Origin: Skeletonema tropicum
Lineage: Eukaryota; Bacillariophyta; Thalassiosirophyceae; Thalassiosirales; Thalassiosiraceae
Direction of reading: 5' to 3'
Length of the DNA: 64,000 bases
Assembly (NCBI GenBank): GCA_037178625.1
Contig: CM074134.1
Coordinates: 1,612,001 to 1,676,000, forward strand
The translations under genes and the position numbers were made by a program. Below are positions 10,256 through 20,886 of the stretch, piece after piece. The notes beneath the pieces are model-generated. The model saw only the letters and a list, made by a program, of their open reading frames with translations. It was not told the DNA's origin and made no database searches. Positions within the stretch are counted from its first letter, which is position 1. Each line of letters starts with the position of its first letter.

Positions 10256-11722
10256 TAATGAGAGTGATAACGTCGGTGACGGCGGCACGATGATGCCACC
10301 AACAAGCTTAGCGACGCTTCCGACGGTAAGTTCATCTTCCATTTCATCATTATCTGCAGCGGCTTCGTCAGCAAATGCAGAGACAGACTGTTCTAATAAT
10401 GACCAAATTCAGTGGTGGCGTGAAAGGAGTCGTCACTACAAACAACAGTGCGAGAGGCTTCAAATGGAGATTGATTGTCGCTCTCGTGCGCACAGGGGCG
10501 GCATGGGTAAGAACAAACAAACGATGTATATGACGGAGCAAGCCAACATGACCAATAAGACTGCACTGATGAACGGCACAGAAGCCGACATTTGGCCATC
10601 GTTCAAGTTTTTATTCTTTCGTGGGAGATGGACTGTGTATGATGAGGATAATCCACATTCGTTCGCTGCACATGTGATGAGGTATGTTACACTACCACAG
10701 TCGTTCGAGGGATATGCAGGGCAGTACTACGAAACGTTTGCCTTGCCCACAGTTTCGTCGAAGTTATCTAGCTTGAGAGGAAACTTCGTTACGACCTGCA
10801 ACGAAATGTTCAAAGGTGAGTAGGAACTGTACATGACTCCCTTACTATTTATTTGTGTTCTTGTTGTCTTTTTGGAGTGATACCATGCCGCTCATGTTTT
10901 GGTTTGTCTTTATGGTGCCACGCACTATCATTTTACCTAGACCTTTATCGCAGTCGGATGAGCTTCGACGATGTCGGCACTTCTTTTGATACACTGTTAT
11001 CAGTCGCTGACGATTGGAGTGCCCTACGAGGTAATACAAGTGCGCTTGTGGAGCTTTACGACCTCATTTACTATTACGCCAGCATTGTGTACAAAAAAAC
11101 TAAGATGAAGGCATGGTTGAAGGCGAATAGACACTTGTCTGTTCTTGACAAGATGAAAGCAAGCGATCTCGCGTTTTCGTTGTTGGTATTTGAAAATTAC
11201 CACCCAAAGTGGGTAGCTGAAATCAAGGTTGCAAGGGAACAAGAGGGTATGAAACACGACGACCACCAAGGAGCGGACACCCGCGTTACTGATAAGGAAG
11301 CGGCCGAAGATTTGTCGTCGAAGAAGAAGCGGATTGCTCGGATGAAATTGCGATACACGAAGGATCCATTTGCGAAGAAGAAGTACCTCGAAAGTGGTTG
11401 GACTCCTGAGGGATTAAAACGCTATGAAGAGCTTCAAAAGTTGTTTGCCGGGCTCTTGAGAAATAAAGTGGCGTGGCAGGCATGCAAAGATGGCTGGGAC
11501 TCTTACATTGAAGGCAAAAGGCGAGATGATGTCATTGTTTGCTGGGTTCCGAAGTATCACAGTCAAGATTTGGATGGTACTTCTGATGACGGAAACGACA
11601 GTGGTGAGGAGGAAGGGTTCGACTTTGTATTGGAAGGCAGTGAAGGAGGCGGCAAAGGTGAGCTGAGTGATGTTGTTACACCAGATTTGCCACCAATGGT
11701 AGGAAGCGCTCTAGGAGTGTAA
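10256..11722 (+). pseudogene. Host gene, remainder after E1 insertion (unknown function)
   Basis: Coding continues from 1310 at 10256-10815, then a GTGAGT...CCTAG intron (10816-10940), then 10941-11722 with stop at 11720. An N-terminal Ser-rich stretch is followed by a helical segment (QWWRERSRHYKQQCERLQME), then a folded region beginning WPSFKFLFFRGRW and a Lys/Arg-rich middle (SSKKKRIARMKLRY), ending in an acidic tail with DDGNDSGEEEGFDFVL. No family was recognised. Predicted intact product 474 residues, probably nuclear by composition. An ATG at 10290 could start a shortened protein of about 437 residues downstream of E1. Confidence 0.75.
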
Positions 11723-11979
11723 AATTATGTTACTTCTTATGTGTCTATATAAGTGTGACATAGATCGTGTCATTATCATCACCAGAGTAATGTGACAAAC
11801 AGATTTAAAACTCCTAACAACAGAAAACTAATTCTGATTTCTTGAATGTCTCATTTTGATGTAAGAATGTCTCATTTAATGTGTCAGAAACCTAATTCTG
11901 ATTTTTTGAATGTGTCATTCCTTTGTGACAGAAAAAAATTCTGATATTTTAGTTTTTTCATTCCGACACTAAATGCCAT
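11723..11979. other. AT-rich 3' flank of host gene
   Basis: Low-complexity, AT-rich sequence with scattered repeats of 'TTCTGAT' and 'AATGTCTCATT' words. It probably holds the 3' UTR of the host gene. No gene seen. Confidence 0.5.
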
Positions 11980-12081
11980 CTCATTCTGATACAACAGCCT
12001 TCTCATTCTGATACAACAGCCTTCTCATTCTGATACCACAGCCTTCTCATTCTGATACCACAGCCTTCTCATTCTGACAGA
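11980..12081. repeat. 22-bp minisatellite
   Basis: About four and a half copies of a 22-bp unit, TCTCATTCTGATACAACAGC plus CT, with small variants, directly before the main satellite. Confidence 0.85.
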
Positions 12082-12169
12082 TCGGCACAAACCCGGAATT
12101 AAAGTCATTCACATAATCACAATTCTGATGTTTGTCTTTAACATTCTCACAATATAATTATCCCATCTC

Positions 12170-15100
12170 AGAGGTCGATGCCCAGTGTTAGATATCCTCT
12201 CACTGGATATCGATGCCCAGTGCTAGATATCTCACTGGATATTGATGCCGATGCCCAGTGCTAGAAATCTTGCGATATCGATGCCCAGTGCTAGATATCT
12301 CACAGGATATCGATGCCCAGTGCTAGATATCAGGCGATATCGATGTCCAGTCCTAGATATCTCACTGGATATCGATGCCCAGAGCTAGATATCTGGCGAT
12401 ATTGATGCCCAGTGCTGGCTATCTGGGGATATCGATGCACAGTGCTGGATATCTGGGCATATCAATGCCCAGTGCTAGATATCTCACTGGATATCGATGC
12501 CCTGTGCTAGATATCTCAATGGATATCGATGCCCAGTGCTAGATATATGGTGATATCGATGCCCAGTGCTAGATATCTCATTGGATATTGATGCCCAGAG
12601 CTAGATATCTCACTGGATATCGATGCCCAGTGCTGGATATCGATGCCCAGTGCTAGATATATGGTGATATCGATGCCCAGTGCTAGATATCTCATTGGAT
12701 ATCGATGCCCAGAGCTAGATATCTGGGGATATCTATGCCCAGTGCTGGATATCTGGGGATATTGATGCCCAGTGCTAGATATCTGGTGACATCGATGCCC
12801 AGTGTTAGATATCCTCTCACTGGATATCGATGCCCAGTGCTAGATATCTCACTGAATATTGATGCCGATGTCCAGTGCTAGAAATCTTGCGATATTGATG
12901 CCCAGTGCTAGATATCTCACAGGATATCGATGCCCAGTGCTAGATATCAGGCGATATTGATGTCCAGTCCTAGATATCTCACTGGATATCGATGCCCAGA
13001 GCTAGATATCTGGCGATATTGATGCCCAGTGCTGGCTATCTGGGGATATCGATGCACAGTGCTGGATATCTGGGCATATCAATGCCCAGTGCTAGATATC
13101 TCACTGGATATCGATGCCCTGTGCTAGATATCTCAATGGATATCGATGCCCAGTGCTAGATATATGGTGATATCGATGCCCAGTGCTAGATATCTCATTG
13201 GATATTGATGCCCAGAGCTAGATATCTCACTGGATATCGATGCCCAGTGCTGGATATCGATGCCCAGTGCTAGATATATGGTGATATCGATGCCCAGTGC
13301 TAGATATATGGTGATATCGATGCCCAGAGCTAGATATCTGGGGATATCTATGCCCAGTGCTGGATATCTGGGGATATTGATGCCCAGAGGCATCGATATC
13401 CCCAGATATCTAGCTCTGGGCATCGATATCCAATGAGATATCTAGCACTGGGCATCGATATCACCATATATCTAGCACTGGGCATCGATATCCAGCACTG
13501 GGCATCGATATCCAGTGAGATATCTAGCACTGGGCATCAATATCCCCAGATATCCAGCACTGGGCATAGATATCCCCAGATATCTAGCTCTGGGCATCGA
13601 TATCCAATGAGATATCTAGCACTGGGCATCGATATCACCATATATCTAGCACTGGGCATCGATATCCAGCACTGGGCATCGATATCCAGTGAGATATCTA
13701 GCTCTGGGCATCAATATCCAATGAGATATCTAGCACTGGGCATCGATATCACCATATATCTAGCACTGGGCATCGATATCCATTGAGATATCTAGCACAG
13801 GGCATCGATATCCAGTGAGATAAATAGCACTGGGCATTGATATGCCCAGATATCCAGCACTGTGCATCGATATCCCCAGATAGCCAGCACTGGGCATCAA
13901 TATCGCCAGATATCTAGCTCTGGGCATCGATATCCAGTGAGATATCTAGGACTGGACATCGATATCGCCTGATATCTAGCACTGGGCATCGATATCCAGT
14001 GAGATATCTAGCACTGGGCATCGATATCGCAAGATTTCTAGCACTGGGCATCGGCATCAATATCCAGTGAGATATCTAGCACTGGGCATCGATATCCAGT
14101 GAGAGGATATCTAACACTGGGCATCGAGGATGTCACCAGATATCTAGCACTGGGCATCAATATCCCCAGATATCCAGCACTGGGCATAGATATCCCCAGA
14201 TATCTAGCTCTGGGCATCGATATCCAATGAGATATCTAGCACTGGGCATCGATATCACCATATATCTAGCACTGGGCATCGATATCCAGCACTGGGCATC
14301 GATATCCAGTGAGATATCTAGCTCTGGGCATCAATATCCAATGAGATATCTAGCACTGGGCATCGATATCACCATATATCTAGCACTGGGCATCGATATC
14401 CATTGAGATATTTAGCACAGGGCATCGATATCCAGTGAGATATCTAGCACTGGGCATTGATATGCCCAGATATCCAGCACTGTGCATCGATATCCCCAGA
14501 TAGCCAGCACTGGGCATCAATATCGCCAGATATCTAGCTCTGGGCATTGATATCCAGTGAGATATCTAGGACTGGACATCGATATCACCTGATATCTAGC
14601 ACTGGGCATCGATATCCTGTGAGATATCTAGCACTGGGCATCGATATTGCAAGATTTCTAGCACTGGACATCGACATCAATATCCAGTGAGATATCTAGC
14701 ACTGGGCATCGATATCCAGTGAGAGGATATCTAACACTGGGCATCGATGTCACCAGATATCTAGCACTGGGCATCAATATCCCCAGATATCCAGCACTGG
14801 GCATAGATATCCCCAGATATCTAGCTCTGGGCATCGATATCCAATGAGATATCTAGCACTGGGCATCGATATCACCATATATCTAGCACTGGGCATCGAT
14901 ATCCAGCACTGGGCATCGATATCCAGTGAGATTTCTAGCTCTGGGCATCAATATCCAATGAGATATCTAGCACTGGGCATCGATATCCATTGAGATATCT
15001 AGCACAGGGCATCGATATCCAGTGAGATATCTAGCACTGGGCATTGATATGCCCAGATATCCAGCACTGTGCATCGATATCCCCAGATAGCCAGCACTGG

Positions 15101-16053
15101 GCATCAATATCGCCAGATATCTAGCTCTGGGCATCGATATCCAGTGAGATATCTAGGACTGGACATCGATATCGCCTGATATCTAGCACTGGGCATCGAT
15201 ATCCTGTGAGATATCTAGCACTGGGCATCGATATCGCAAGATTTCTAGCAGTGGGCATCGGCATCAATATCAAGTGAGATATTTAGCACTGGGCATCGAT
15301 ATCCAGTGAGAGGATATCTAACACTGGGCATCGATGTCACCAGGTATCTAGCACTGGGCATCAATATCCCCAGATATCCAGCACTGGGCATAGATATCCC
15401 CCGATATCTAGCTCTGGGCATCGATATCCAATGAGATATCTAGCACTGGGCATCGATATCACCATATATCTAGCACTGGGCATCGATATCACCATATATC
15501 TAGCACTGGGCATCGATATCCAGTGAGATATCTAGCTCTGGGCATCAATATCCAATGAGATATCTAGCACTGGGCATCGATATCACCATATATCTAGCAC
15601 TGGGCATCGATATCCATTGAGATATCTAGCACAGGGCATCGATATCCAGTGAGATATCTAGCACTGGGCATTGATATGCCCAGATATCCAGCACTGTGCA
15701 TCGATATCCCCAGATAGCCAGCACTGGGCATCAATATCGCCAGATATCTAGCTCTGGGCATCGATATCCAGTGAGATATCTAGGACTGGACATCGATATC
15801 GCCTGATATCTAGCACTGGGCATCGATATCGCAAGATTTCTAGCAATGGGCATCGGCATCAATATCCAGTGAGATATCTAGCACTGGGCATCGATATCCA
15901 GTGAGAGGATATCTAACACTGGGCATCGATGTCACCAGATATCTAGCACTGGGCATCAATATCCCCAGATATCCAGCACTGGGCATAGATATCCCCAGAT
16001 ATCTAGCTCTGGGCATCGATATCCAATGAGATATCTAGCACTGGGCATCGATA
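12170..16053. repeat. Satellite array S1 with inversion point near 13388
   Basis: Tandem monomers of about 30-32 bp built on GATATCGATGCCCAGTGC plus TAGATATCTCACTG and variants. Marker variants such as CCAGTGTTAGATATCCTCTC recur about every 585-625 bp, so monomers form a higher-order repeat. Orientation flips at about 13388 (TGCCCAGAGGCATCG), after which the array reads as its reverse complement to 16053. Monomers begin and end in GATATC and can pair with themselves. Open frames in the array repeat the monomer and are not genes. Confidence 0.95.
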
Positions 16054-16496
16054 TGAAATGGTGCGCGCGGCGATTTGTGACTGCATGTTGTGTATGGTGT
16101 GTAGTGCGGCGCGGGCCCTCGGGGCCTGTTTTTTTTTTGTGCAATGTACCCGTCTATAAATTTGCTCTGCAATGCTTGTTGTTGTAACATAAATGTGTCA
16201 TGATGACAAAATTATTCTGTGGATTTCGTGTTGGATTTTTTTTTGCAATGTATCCGTCTATAGTTGCTCTGCAATGCTTGTTTAATAACATTCTTATAAC
16301 AGAAAGTTAGGGCCTGTTTTTTTTTTGTGCAATGTACCCGTCTATAAATTTGCTCTGCAATGCTTGTTGTTGTAACATAAATGTGTCATGATGACAAAAT
16401 TATTCTGTGGATTTCGTGTTGGATTTTTTTTTGCAATGTATCCGTCTATAAAGTTGCTCTGCAATGCTTGTTTAATAACATTCTTATAACAGAAAC
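16054..16496 (-). mobile_element. E5: 3' end of a family B Helitron-like element (remnant)
   Basis: S1 breaks at 16053/16054 inside a monomer (...CATCGATA, next base T). The reverse complement of the new sequence ends CACCATTTCA, and the hairpin GGCCCTCGGGGCC lies at 16114-16126, 60 nt from the junction. It is followed by the 3' direct repeat CTATAAATTTGCTCTGCAATG and a palindrome of the E4 class (ATAAATGTGTCATGATGAC + AAAATTATT at about 16186-16216). No genes and no matching 5' end are seen up to 18180, so it is truncated or its 5' side is rearranged. Confidence 0.7.
16123..16496. repeat. 188-bp tandem duplication within E5
   Basis: The segment starting GGCCTGTTTTTTTTT at 16123 is repeated from 16311 with few differences. 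Each copy holds two CTATAAA-TTGCTCTGCAATG-type repeats and one family B palindrome (about 16186-16216 and 16373-16405). Confidence 0.85.
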
Positions 16497-18180
16497 GTTT
16501 TATAGTACATACTCACTTACTTACTTAGAGCCGTTCCAAGCAAAATTGCATCGTAGATGCATAAGATTTTGATAGCAGCTAACAAAAAAGTGCAGCGCGC
16601 TTTCCGAGCACAACTGCATGCATGCATGTTTTTTCGTTCGACAGTCAGTATCTAACATCATAGCCGCTACTCTCATAGCCACCACGTTGCACAAACCCTA
16701 CCAATAGTAATATCCAGTGAACTATATCGCAGACAACACCCTTTGCAACTATTCAGCCGCAGGGTTTTATTATTACAACTGTCTACACCGCATAAATAAA
16801 TGACTAATACATGCTACATAAATGTCATTTCTGTCTATGATGTTGCTATTTTTATCCAGCCTATTGCAATATTATGGACAATAAATAGCCGACACTTCTT
16901 ATATATAATAATGTTGATGAGTTGCGGTCTTTAGAGCCGCTCGATCCGCCGTCTACAGGCTTATTGTTGTGTTAGAGTGTCAAATTATTTATGCAATTTT
17001 GTGCACATCTTGTGTCCTTGGTATTTTGGAGGTGTGGGGGGGCTTTAATGGTCATTCCGAGCAACCAGAATCTCACTTCATATTATCATCGGCGATGGGT
17101 AGCGGAGGGGTAGTGCCTATAGATGTTTATCATCTTCGATGGGTGCAGGGAAGGTGGTTGTTTTCATTTCAAATCTCAATGAAGTGGATTGCAATGATAT
17201 TATCTCCACCCCTACAGCAGCCGAAACGCCACACTGCTGCGAAAAAATCGCCATAATGTCGTTTAAGGGATGGGCCATCGATACCTTATGAAATATACTC
17301 ATGGACTGAGATAGGCGGCCATACTAGGGGTGCCATTGTAGGCCATTGTGGTGGCATCTTTTTCTCTTTTTCTGCACGATCATCGATCATGCAAAAACCG
17401 AGTTGGCTTTTTGACGAAATAATTTACCGATCGCGTTTGACAGTACTTTATACCGATCGCGTTTTACATATTCTCAAATATATGACGTCACTTGTTCCTC
17501 TCCTAACTTCAACGTGTCAGCTTCTCTGCTGGCAGGAAGAACATGTCGCCATCGGTGACTTTTCCGCGCAGCCACTCATCGACTATCATGCTACGGAACA
17601 CCACATGCAATTAGAAGAGTGCATAAATAATAATGAGTGGCTTGCGTATGACATTCCTCGCACGCAAATCAATATCTTAAATATGTGACCATTACGGACC
17701 GGCATAACCAAACCACGAACAAAATTGACCGTATAAAATATGCACACTTCAAGAGAGAAAGCGCAGCAACAGCAACCATCCTCTTCCGACGTGAACAGCA
17801 AGAGCGCTCGGAAGGGTGTTAGATGCTCATTTCTGTCTATTCGTCAAATAATTTACAAAGTCCAATGGCCGAAAGTGCGTGTAGGCGATCAACCTATTCC
17901 ATCCATTATCCACTGTACCTATACTCCTACATACTTAAATTCCTGCCCAGCAGGCACCACAGGCGCCTTCGGGACCAGCCCGAACTCCGCCTGGTTTAAG
18001 TTCACCTTTCTCTACTGGCAATTATTATAATAGTGCCTAGAGAGTAACCTAGCAACTAAAATAATCTATCTACCTAAGTATAGTAACTCCTAGGTAAAAT
18101 AATCTATCTATCTACCTTCCCTGCCTTCTGCTTTCGCCCTATGTATAAATCTAAGTACCTAGGGCGTATGAGTACTGCTA
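16497..18180. other. Non-coding region, no gene recognised
   Basis: AT-rich sequence with short open frames of up to 99 codons that show no recognisable domain. It could include a decayed body of E5 or ordinary intergenic DNA. The element end expected for E5 is not found here. Confidence 0.4.
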
Positions 18181-18225
18181 CCTAGAGTTCGAAGCAGTGC
18201 ATGCACATAGTGTCGTTTTGATAAA

Positions 18226-18564
18226 TTGCAAAACAACAAGTCATTACAAATGACGTGCATTTCCAAAAAAACTTCTGGCAAAGATCCCACTGCGCTGGAG
18301 GCTCTCCTACCAGGAAAACACTCTTTCCCACGAGGATATGACAGTTTGCAAATCTTCCATGGATACTTCAATGTGTATCCCTTTGGTGGAAGTGGAAGAG
18401 GAAAGGCAACATCAACATGGAATGGTGATGGTGTTTTGACTTACAATTACAAGAAGCACAATGACAATGGAGTTGTTGTTGTTGTGACTTCGGTTCCTAC
18501 GTATACACCTACACTCTCTCCAGTCTCTTGTACCTCGAATGATCAATGTGATGACAACAATCAA
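18226..18564 (+). pseudogene. Cys-rich secreted-protein exon of an M11-peptidase-type locus, upstream part
   Basis: An open frame ends VTSVPTYTPTLSPVSC and then a Cys-rich stretch (SCTSNDQCDDNNQ) at a GTAAGT donor (18565). It continues in frame at 29735 with CTENIICDGKCVFP and CCANGICEPEEE. The intron would be 121 nt without E2, which lies inside it. Alternating 'C..DD-NQC' and 'CC.NGICE' modules are the Cys-rich repeats seen with secreted M11 (gametolysin-like) proteases of diatoms. The start at 18226 is uncertain because the bases 18232-18290, in another frame, resemble 30246-30300. Confidence 0.55.
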
Positions 18565-18622
18565 GTAAGTTGACTTTCATTTTCATATTTGTATCCCATT
18601 CCCATATTGCCTCACATACAAA

Positions 18623-18703
18623 TAAACAGGGGCGCGCAGAATGGTGCGATAGTAGTGGCGTGCAGCGGTGTATGTGGCGGGTTCAGCGCGGGCCCTCGGG
18701 GCC
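18623..18703 (-). repeat. E2 3' terminus: 68-nt tail and GC hairpin
   Basis: The tail 18623-18690 is nearly identical to E1 10188-10255 and E3 37846-37913, followed by GGCCCTCGGGGCC at 18691-18703. Confidence 0.8.
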
Positions 18704-18782
18704 TGTAAAGTATTGTGTCGTCATCTTGCTCTGTTGGCCATTTGCCGTGTGGCTTGTCAGTAGTCTTTATACAACGGAATTC

Positions 18783-19036
18783 GGCTATAAAGTTGCTCTG
18801 CAATGACGTTGGCCTTAATTGGTATAATTGTGCTGTGCACAATTTTACCAATTAGTCTCTTTACAATAGAATACGGCTATAAAGTTGCTCTGCAATGACG
18901 TTGTCTTTAATTGTGTTAGAATTGTGAAAATCATCTATCTGTCCATCGGCACTAGTATTTGTGTAGGGATTTGAGAGAAGATTGCAGTGCGCCTGATCAA
19001 ATTATATATAATTGTGCTGTGCACACTTATACCAAT
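18783..19036. repeat. E2 3' subterminal direct repeats and palindromes
   Basis: CTATAAAGTTGCTCTGCAATG occurs at about 18784 and 18875, with the palindrome TAATTGGTATAATTGTGC / GCACAATTTTACCAATTA between them (18816-18854) and another at 19009-19036. Same layout as in E1 and E3. Confidence 0.75.
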
Positions 19037-19154
19037 TAGTACATTGTCCGGCAGTCATTCGTCGTCTCAACTGTTTGTTTTCGGATCAGCTGTTTAGTTG
19101 CGCTTAGTGTTCACTGTTGTGCATCTCTTTCACTTTCAACTCATCCACTCGATT

Positions 19155-19556
19155 CTATCGTTTCAGTGCGAGTTTTTTATTCCCTCTTTTCCATGTTGGT
19201 GCCGGCATGTTATAGTTCACCTCTGTATATAGTATTGAGCCTGGTACCATAGTGTTCGTCCTGTCTGTCTCAGTTTGTCCCATCATTGCAGCATAATTGG
19301 TTCTATGTCTCCCCATATCTTTTATGTAGTCTGTTATGATGGATTCAATTGTGTCCTTCTCTTGTTCTGTTTGTGCACCTCCCAAGATTCTATCTACTGC
19401 TAGTTTCGCTCTCTCTATGCTTCCCTCGCTCAGTTGCAGCAGTCTTGTTGCTATTCCAATTCCTCTGTCATTGTTTTGCAGCTTTAGTTGTTGCCGTAAA
19501 CTTTCGACATCGTTTTTAAACGCGCTGTTTGATAGCTTAGTTGATCGTTCCATCAT
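19155..19556 (-). CDS. Small helical protein of family A (E2), unknown function
   Basis: A 133-residue frame begins MMERSTKLSNSAFKND at 19554/19556 and is mostly charged helix (VESLRQQLKLQNN, EGSIERAKLAVDR, QTEQEKDTIESIITDYIKDM), suggesting a coiled coil or DNA-associated helical bundle, and ends with a basic tail GNKKLALKR. It lies closest to the 3' end of E2 and is divergent from the 289-residue gene at 19801. E1 lacks it, and in E3 only the 3' tail remains. No family recognised. Length, composition and location inside a young element support a real gene, but no homologue is visible in this window. Confidence 0.5.
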   Translation of the reverse strand: MMERSTKLSNSAFKNDVESLRQQLKLQNNDRGIGIATRLLQLSEGSIERAKLAVDRILGGAQTEQEKDTIESIITDYIKDMGRHRTNYAAMMGQTETDRTNTMVPGSILYTEVNYNMPAPTWKRGNKKLALKR

Positions 19557-19800
19557 ATTCAGTGAGAGTATCGTAGTGAAATAACTTGCCCCAATTTGGT
19601 TCTCATCAGTGGTTTCTCAAGCGATTGTGTTTGTGGCTATTTTCTCGTAATTACATATTTCTTGTGTTCGTCGCCGAACTGATACACATGACCACAGATT
19701 CTTTTCTATTACACATAACTAAATACTCCATAACATAGACAGCTTTCAGCTGTCTCTCTCTAGACATCTCTCTTTGTTTTGTCGATGCTTCATCATTTCA
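19557..19800. promoter_or_regulatory. Divergent spacer between two small E2 genes
   Basis: About 240 bp between the starts of the 133-residue (minus) and 289-residue (plus) genes. Probably contains both promoters; no motif recognised. Confidence 0.4.
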
Positions 19801-20670
19801 ATGGTGTATATTAGATCGAGGGACGTTCGTTCATCTCGTATCGTGGTGAATCGCCCTATACCAAGGACTAAGGTCTTGTCCTTGTTTGACAATTACAGTG
19901 CATCATTTTGTGAGTTGCATGCTTGTAGTAGTAGCTCTTGCATATCGGTTGATGTGTTGGACGAAACCATCGTCTCACAGTTGTTTGGTTCCGATCAACG
20001 CTCTCTTGCATCGTTTCGGCTTGTAGGCGGCGTTTTGCTTCGATCGTCTTTGGCTGCTAAGCTGTTGAGCAAATGTGATGTTCTGTTCGACTTATCAATA
20101 TGGTATTTTTGGGATTTGGTTGTGATGCAATCAGGGTGGTCGTTATTGGACGTCACAGAGCTCAACGCTTGTCTCGGCTGCGCCGATGTTCTTTATTTGG
20201 GGTTAGTTCGTTTTCTTCCATCCCAGCTGTGCAACCAACGATGTGTTTCAAGCCATTCCCCATGCACATCTTCTTTGTGCACTATTCGCTGCGAGAGACT
20301 GTTCTCTGTCGATGTAGCTTATGGATTGTGCTCCGACATCAGCTTGTTGCTTTCACGGAAAGCTCTTGTCATGAAATCCGTCGCTGGGCCAGACAATTTC
20401 TCTATTAGAGAACTGGGTCAACTCCAGTACCAATTAGATCTCCTGAATCGTATGATTGAATGCAGACGTCCCATTTCAGAGACTTTTATGTTTTGCATGG
20501 ATATCAACGCCCTTTTGGTGTCCAAGCGTGGTTTGTTGGACCGCGATTTTGACGTGTTCAATTTGTCTCATATGTCAGAGCTTCTTGCTGACGAAGTCTT
20601 CAACAGCGTTCTTCTCAAGGTTTATTGTTTGAATTTCGAGCAGTTATCCGCTGATATTGTCGTGGACTAG
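19801..20670 (+). CDS. Hypothetical 289-residue protein of family A (E2)
   Basis: An uninterrupted frame begins MVYIRSRDVRSSRIVV (an upstream ATG at 19774 adds 9 residues) and ends in LSADIVVD. It is Leu/Ser/Cys-rich with hydrophobic helices (DVLYLGLVRFLPSQL, ELGQLQYQLDLLNRMIEC) and no clear membrane or catalytic motif. It points towards the end of gene A; the two stops are 216 bp apart with a palindrome at 20696-20728 between them. Function unknown. The long open frame in an AT-rich, stop-rich setting argues that it is coding. Confidence 0.5.
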   Translation: MVYIRSRDVRSSRIVVNRPIPRTKVLSLFDNYSASFCELHACSSSSCISVDVLDETIVSQLFGSDQRSLASFRLVGGVLLRSSLAAKLLSKCDVLFDLSIWYFWDLVVMQSGWSLLDVTELNACLGCADVLYLGLVRFLPSQLCNQRCVSSHSPCTSSLCTIRCERLFSVDVAYGLCSDISLLLSRKALVMKSVAGPDNFSIRELGQLQYQLDLLNRMIECRRPISETFMFCMDINALLVSKRGLLDRDFDVFNLSHMSELLADEVFNSVLLKVYCLNFEQLSADIVVD

Positions 20671-20695
20671 TCTGATGTATCGTGTATCAATTTCT

Positions 20696-20728
20696 ATAAT
20701 TGTGCATTGCACAGTTTTACTAATTGGG
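20696..20728. repeat. Family A palindrome between two converging genes (E2)
   Basis: ATAATTGTGCATTGCACAGT followed by TTTACTAATT lies between the stop of the 289-residue gene (20670) and that of gene A (20887). This position fits a two-way transcript terminator or 3'-processing signal. Confidence 0.7.
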
Positions 20729-20886
20729 CGAAGTTCTTATGTTATGGTTCTTAGTTTTGTTACTTTTTATGGCTGACCAATTGTCTCGTGTTTCATCAAC
20801 CCTTTCCGTCGTTATAGCCTGTTGTTGGTCGTCGGTCAAGCTTTCGTTGTCTCTCCTTGTTATGCTCCCCATTCCCCTGTTGTTAG

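Noticed and set aside
13133..13786. Open frames in the satellite giving repeated LALGIDI peptides
   Set aside because: They follow the monomer on both strands and reappear in every array. They are translation of repeats, not genes.
16381..18030. Short open frames between E5 and the Cys-rich exon
   Set aside because: No recognisable domains, no splice support and composition like non-coding DNA.
18623..18851. Small frames over the 3' ends (79-81 residues) repeated in E1, E2 and E3
   Set aside because: They lie over the palindromes and terminal repeats, contain no domain, and are explained by conserved cis sequence.
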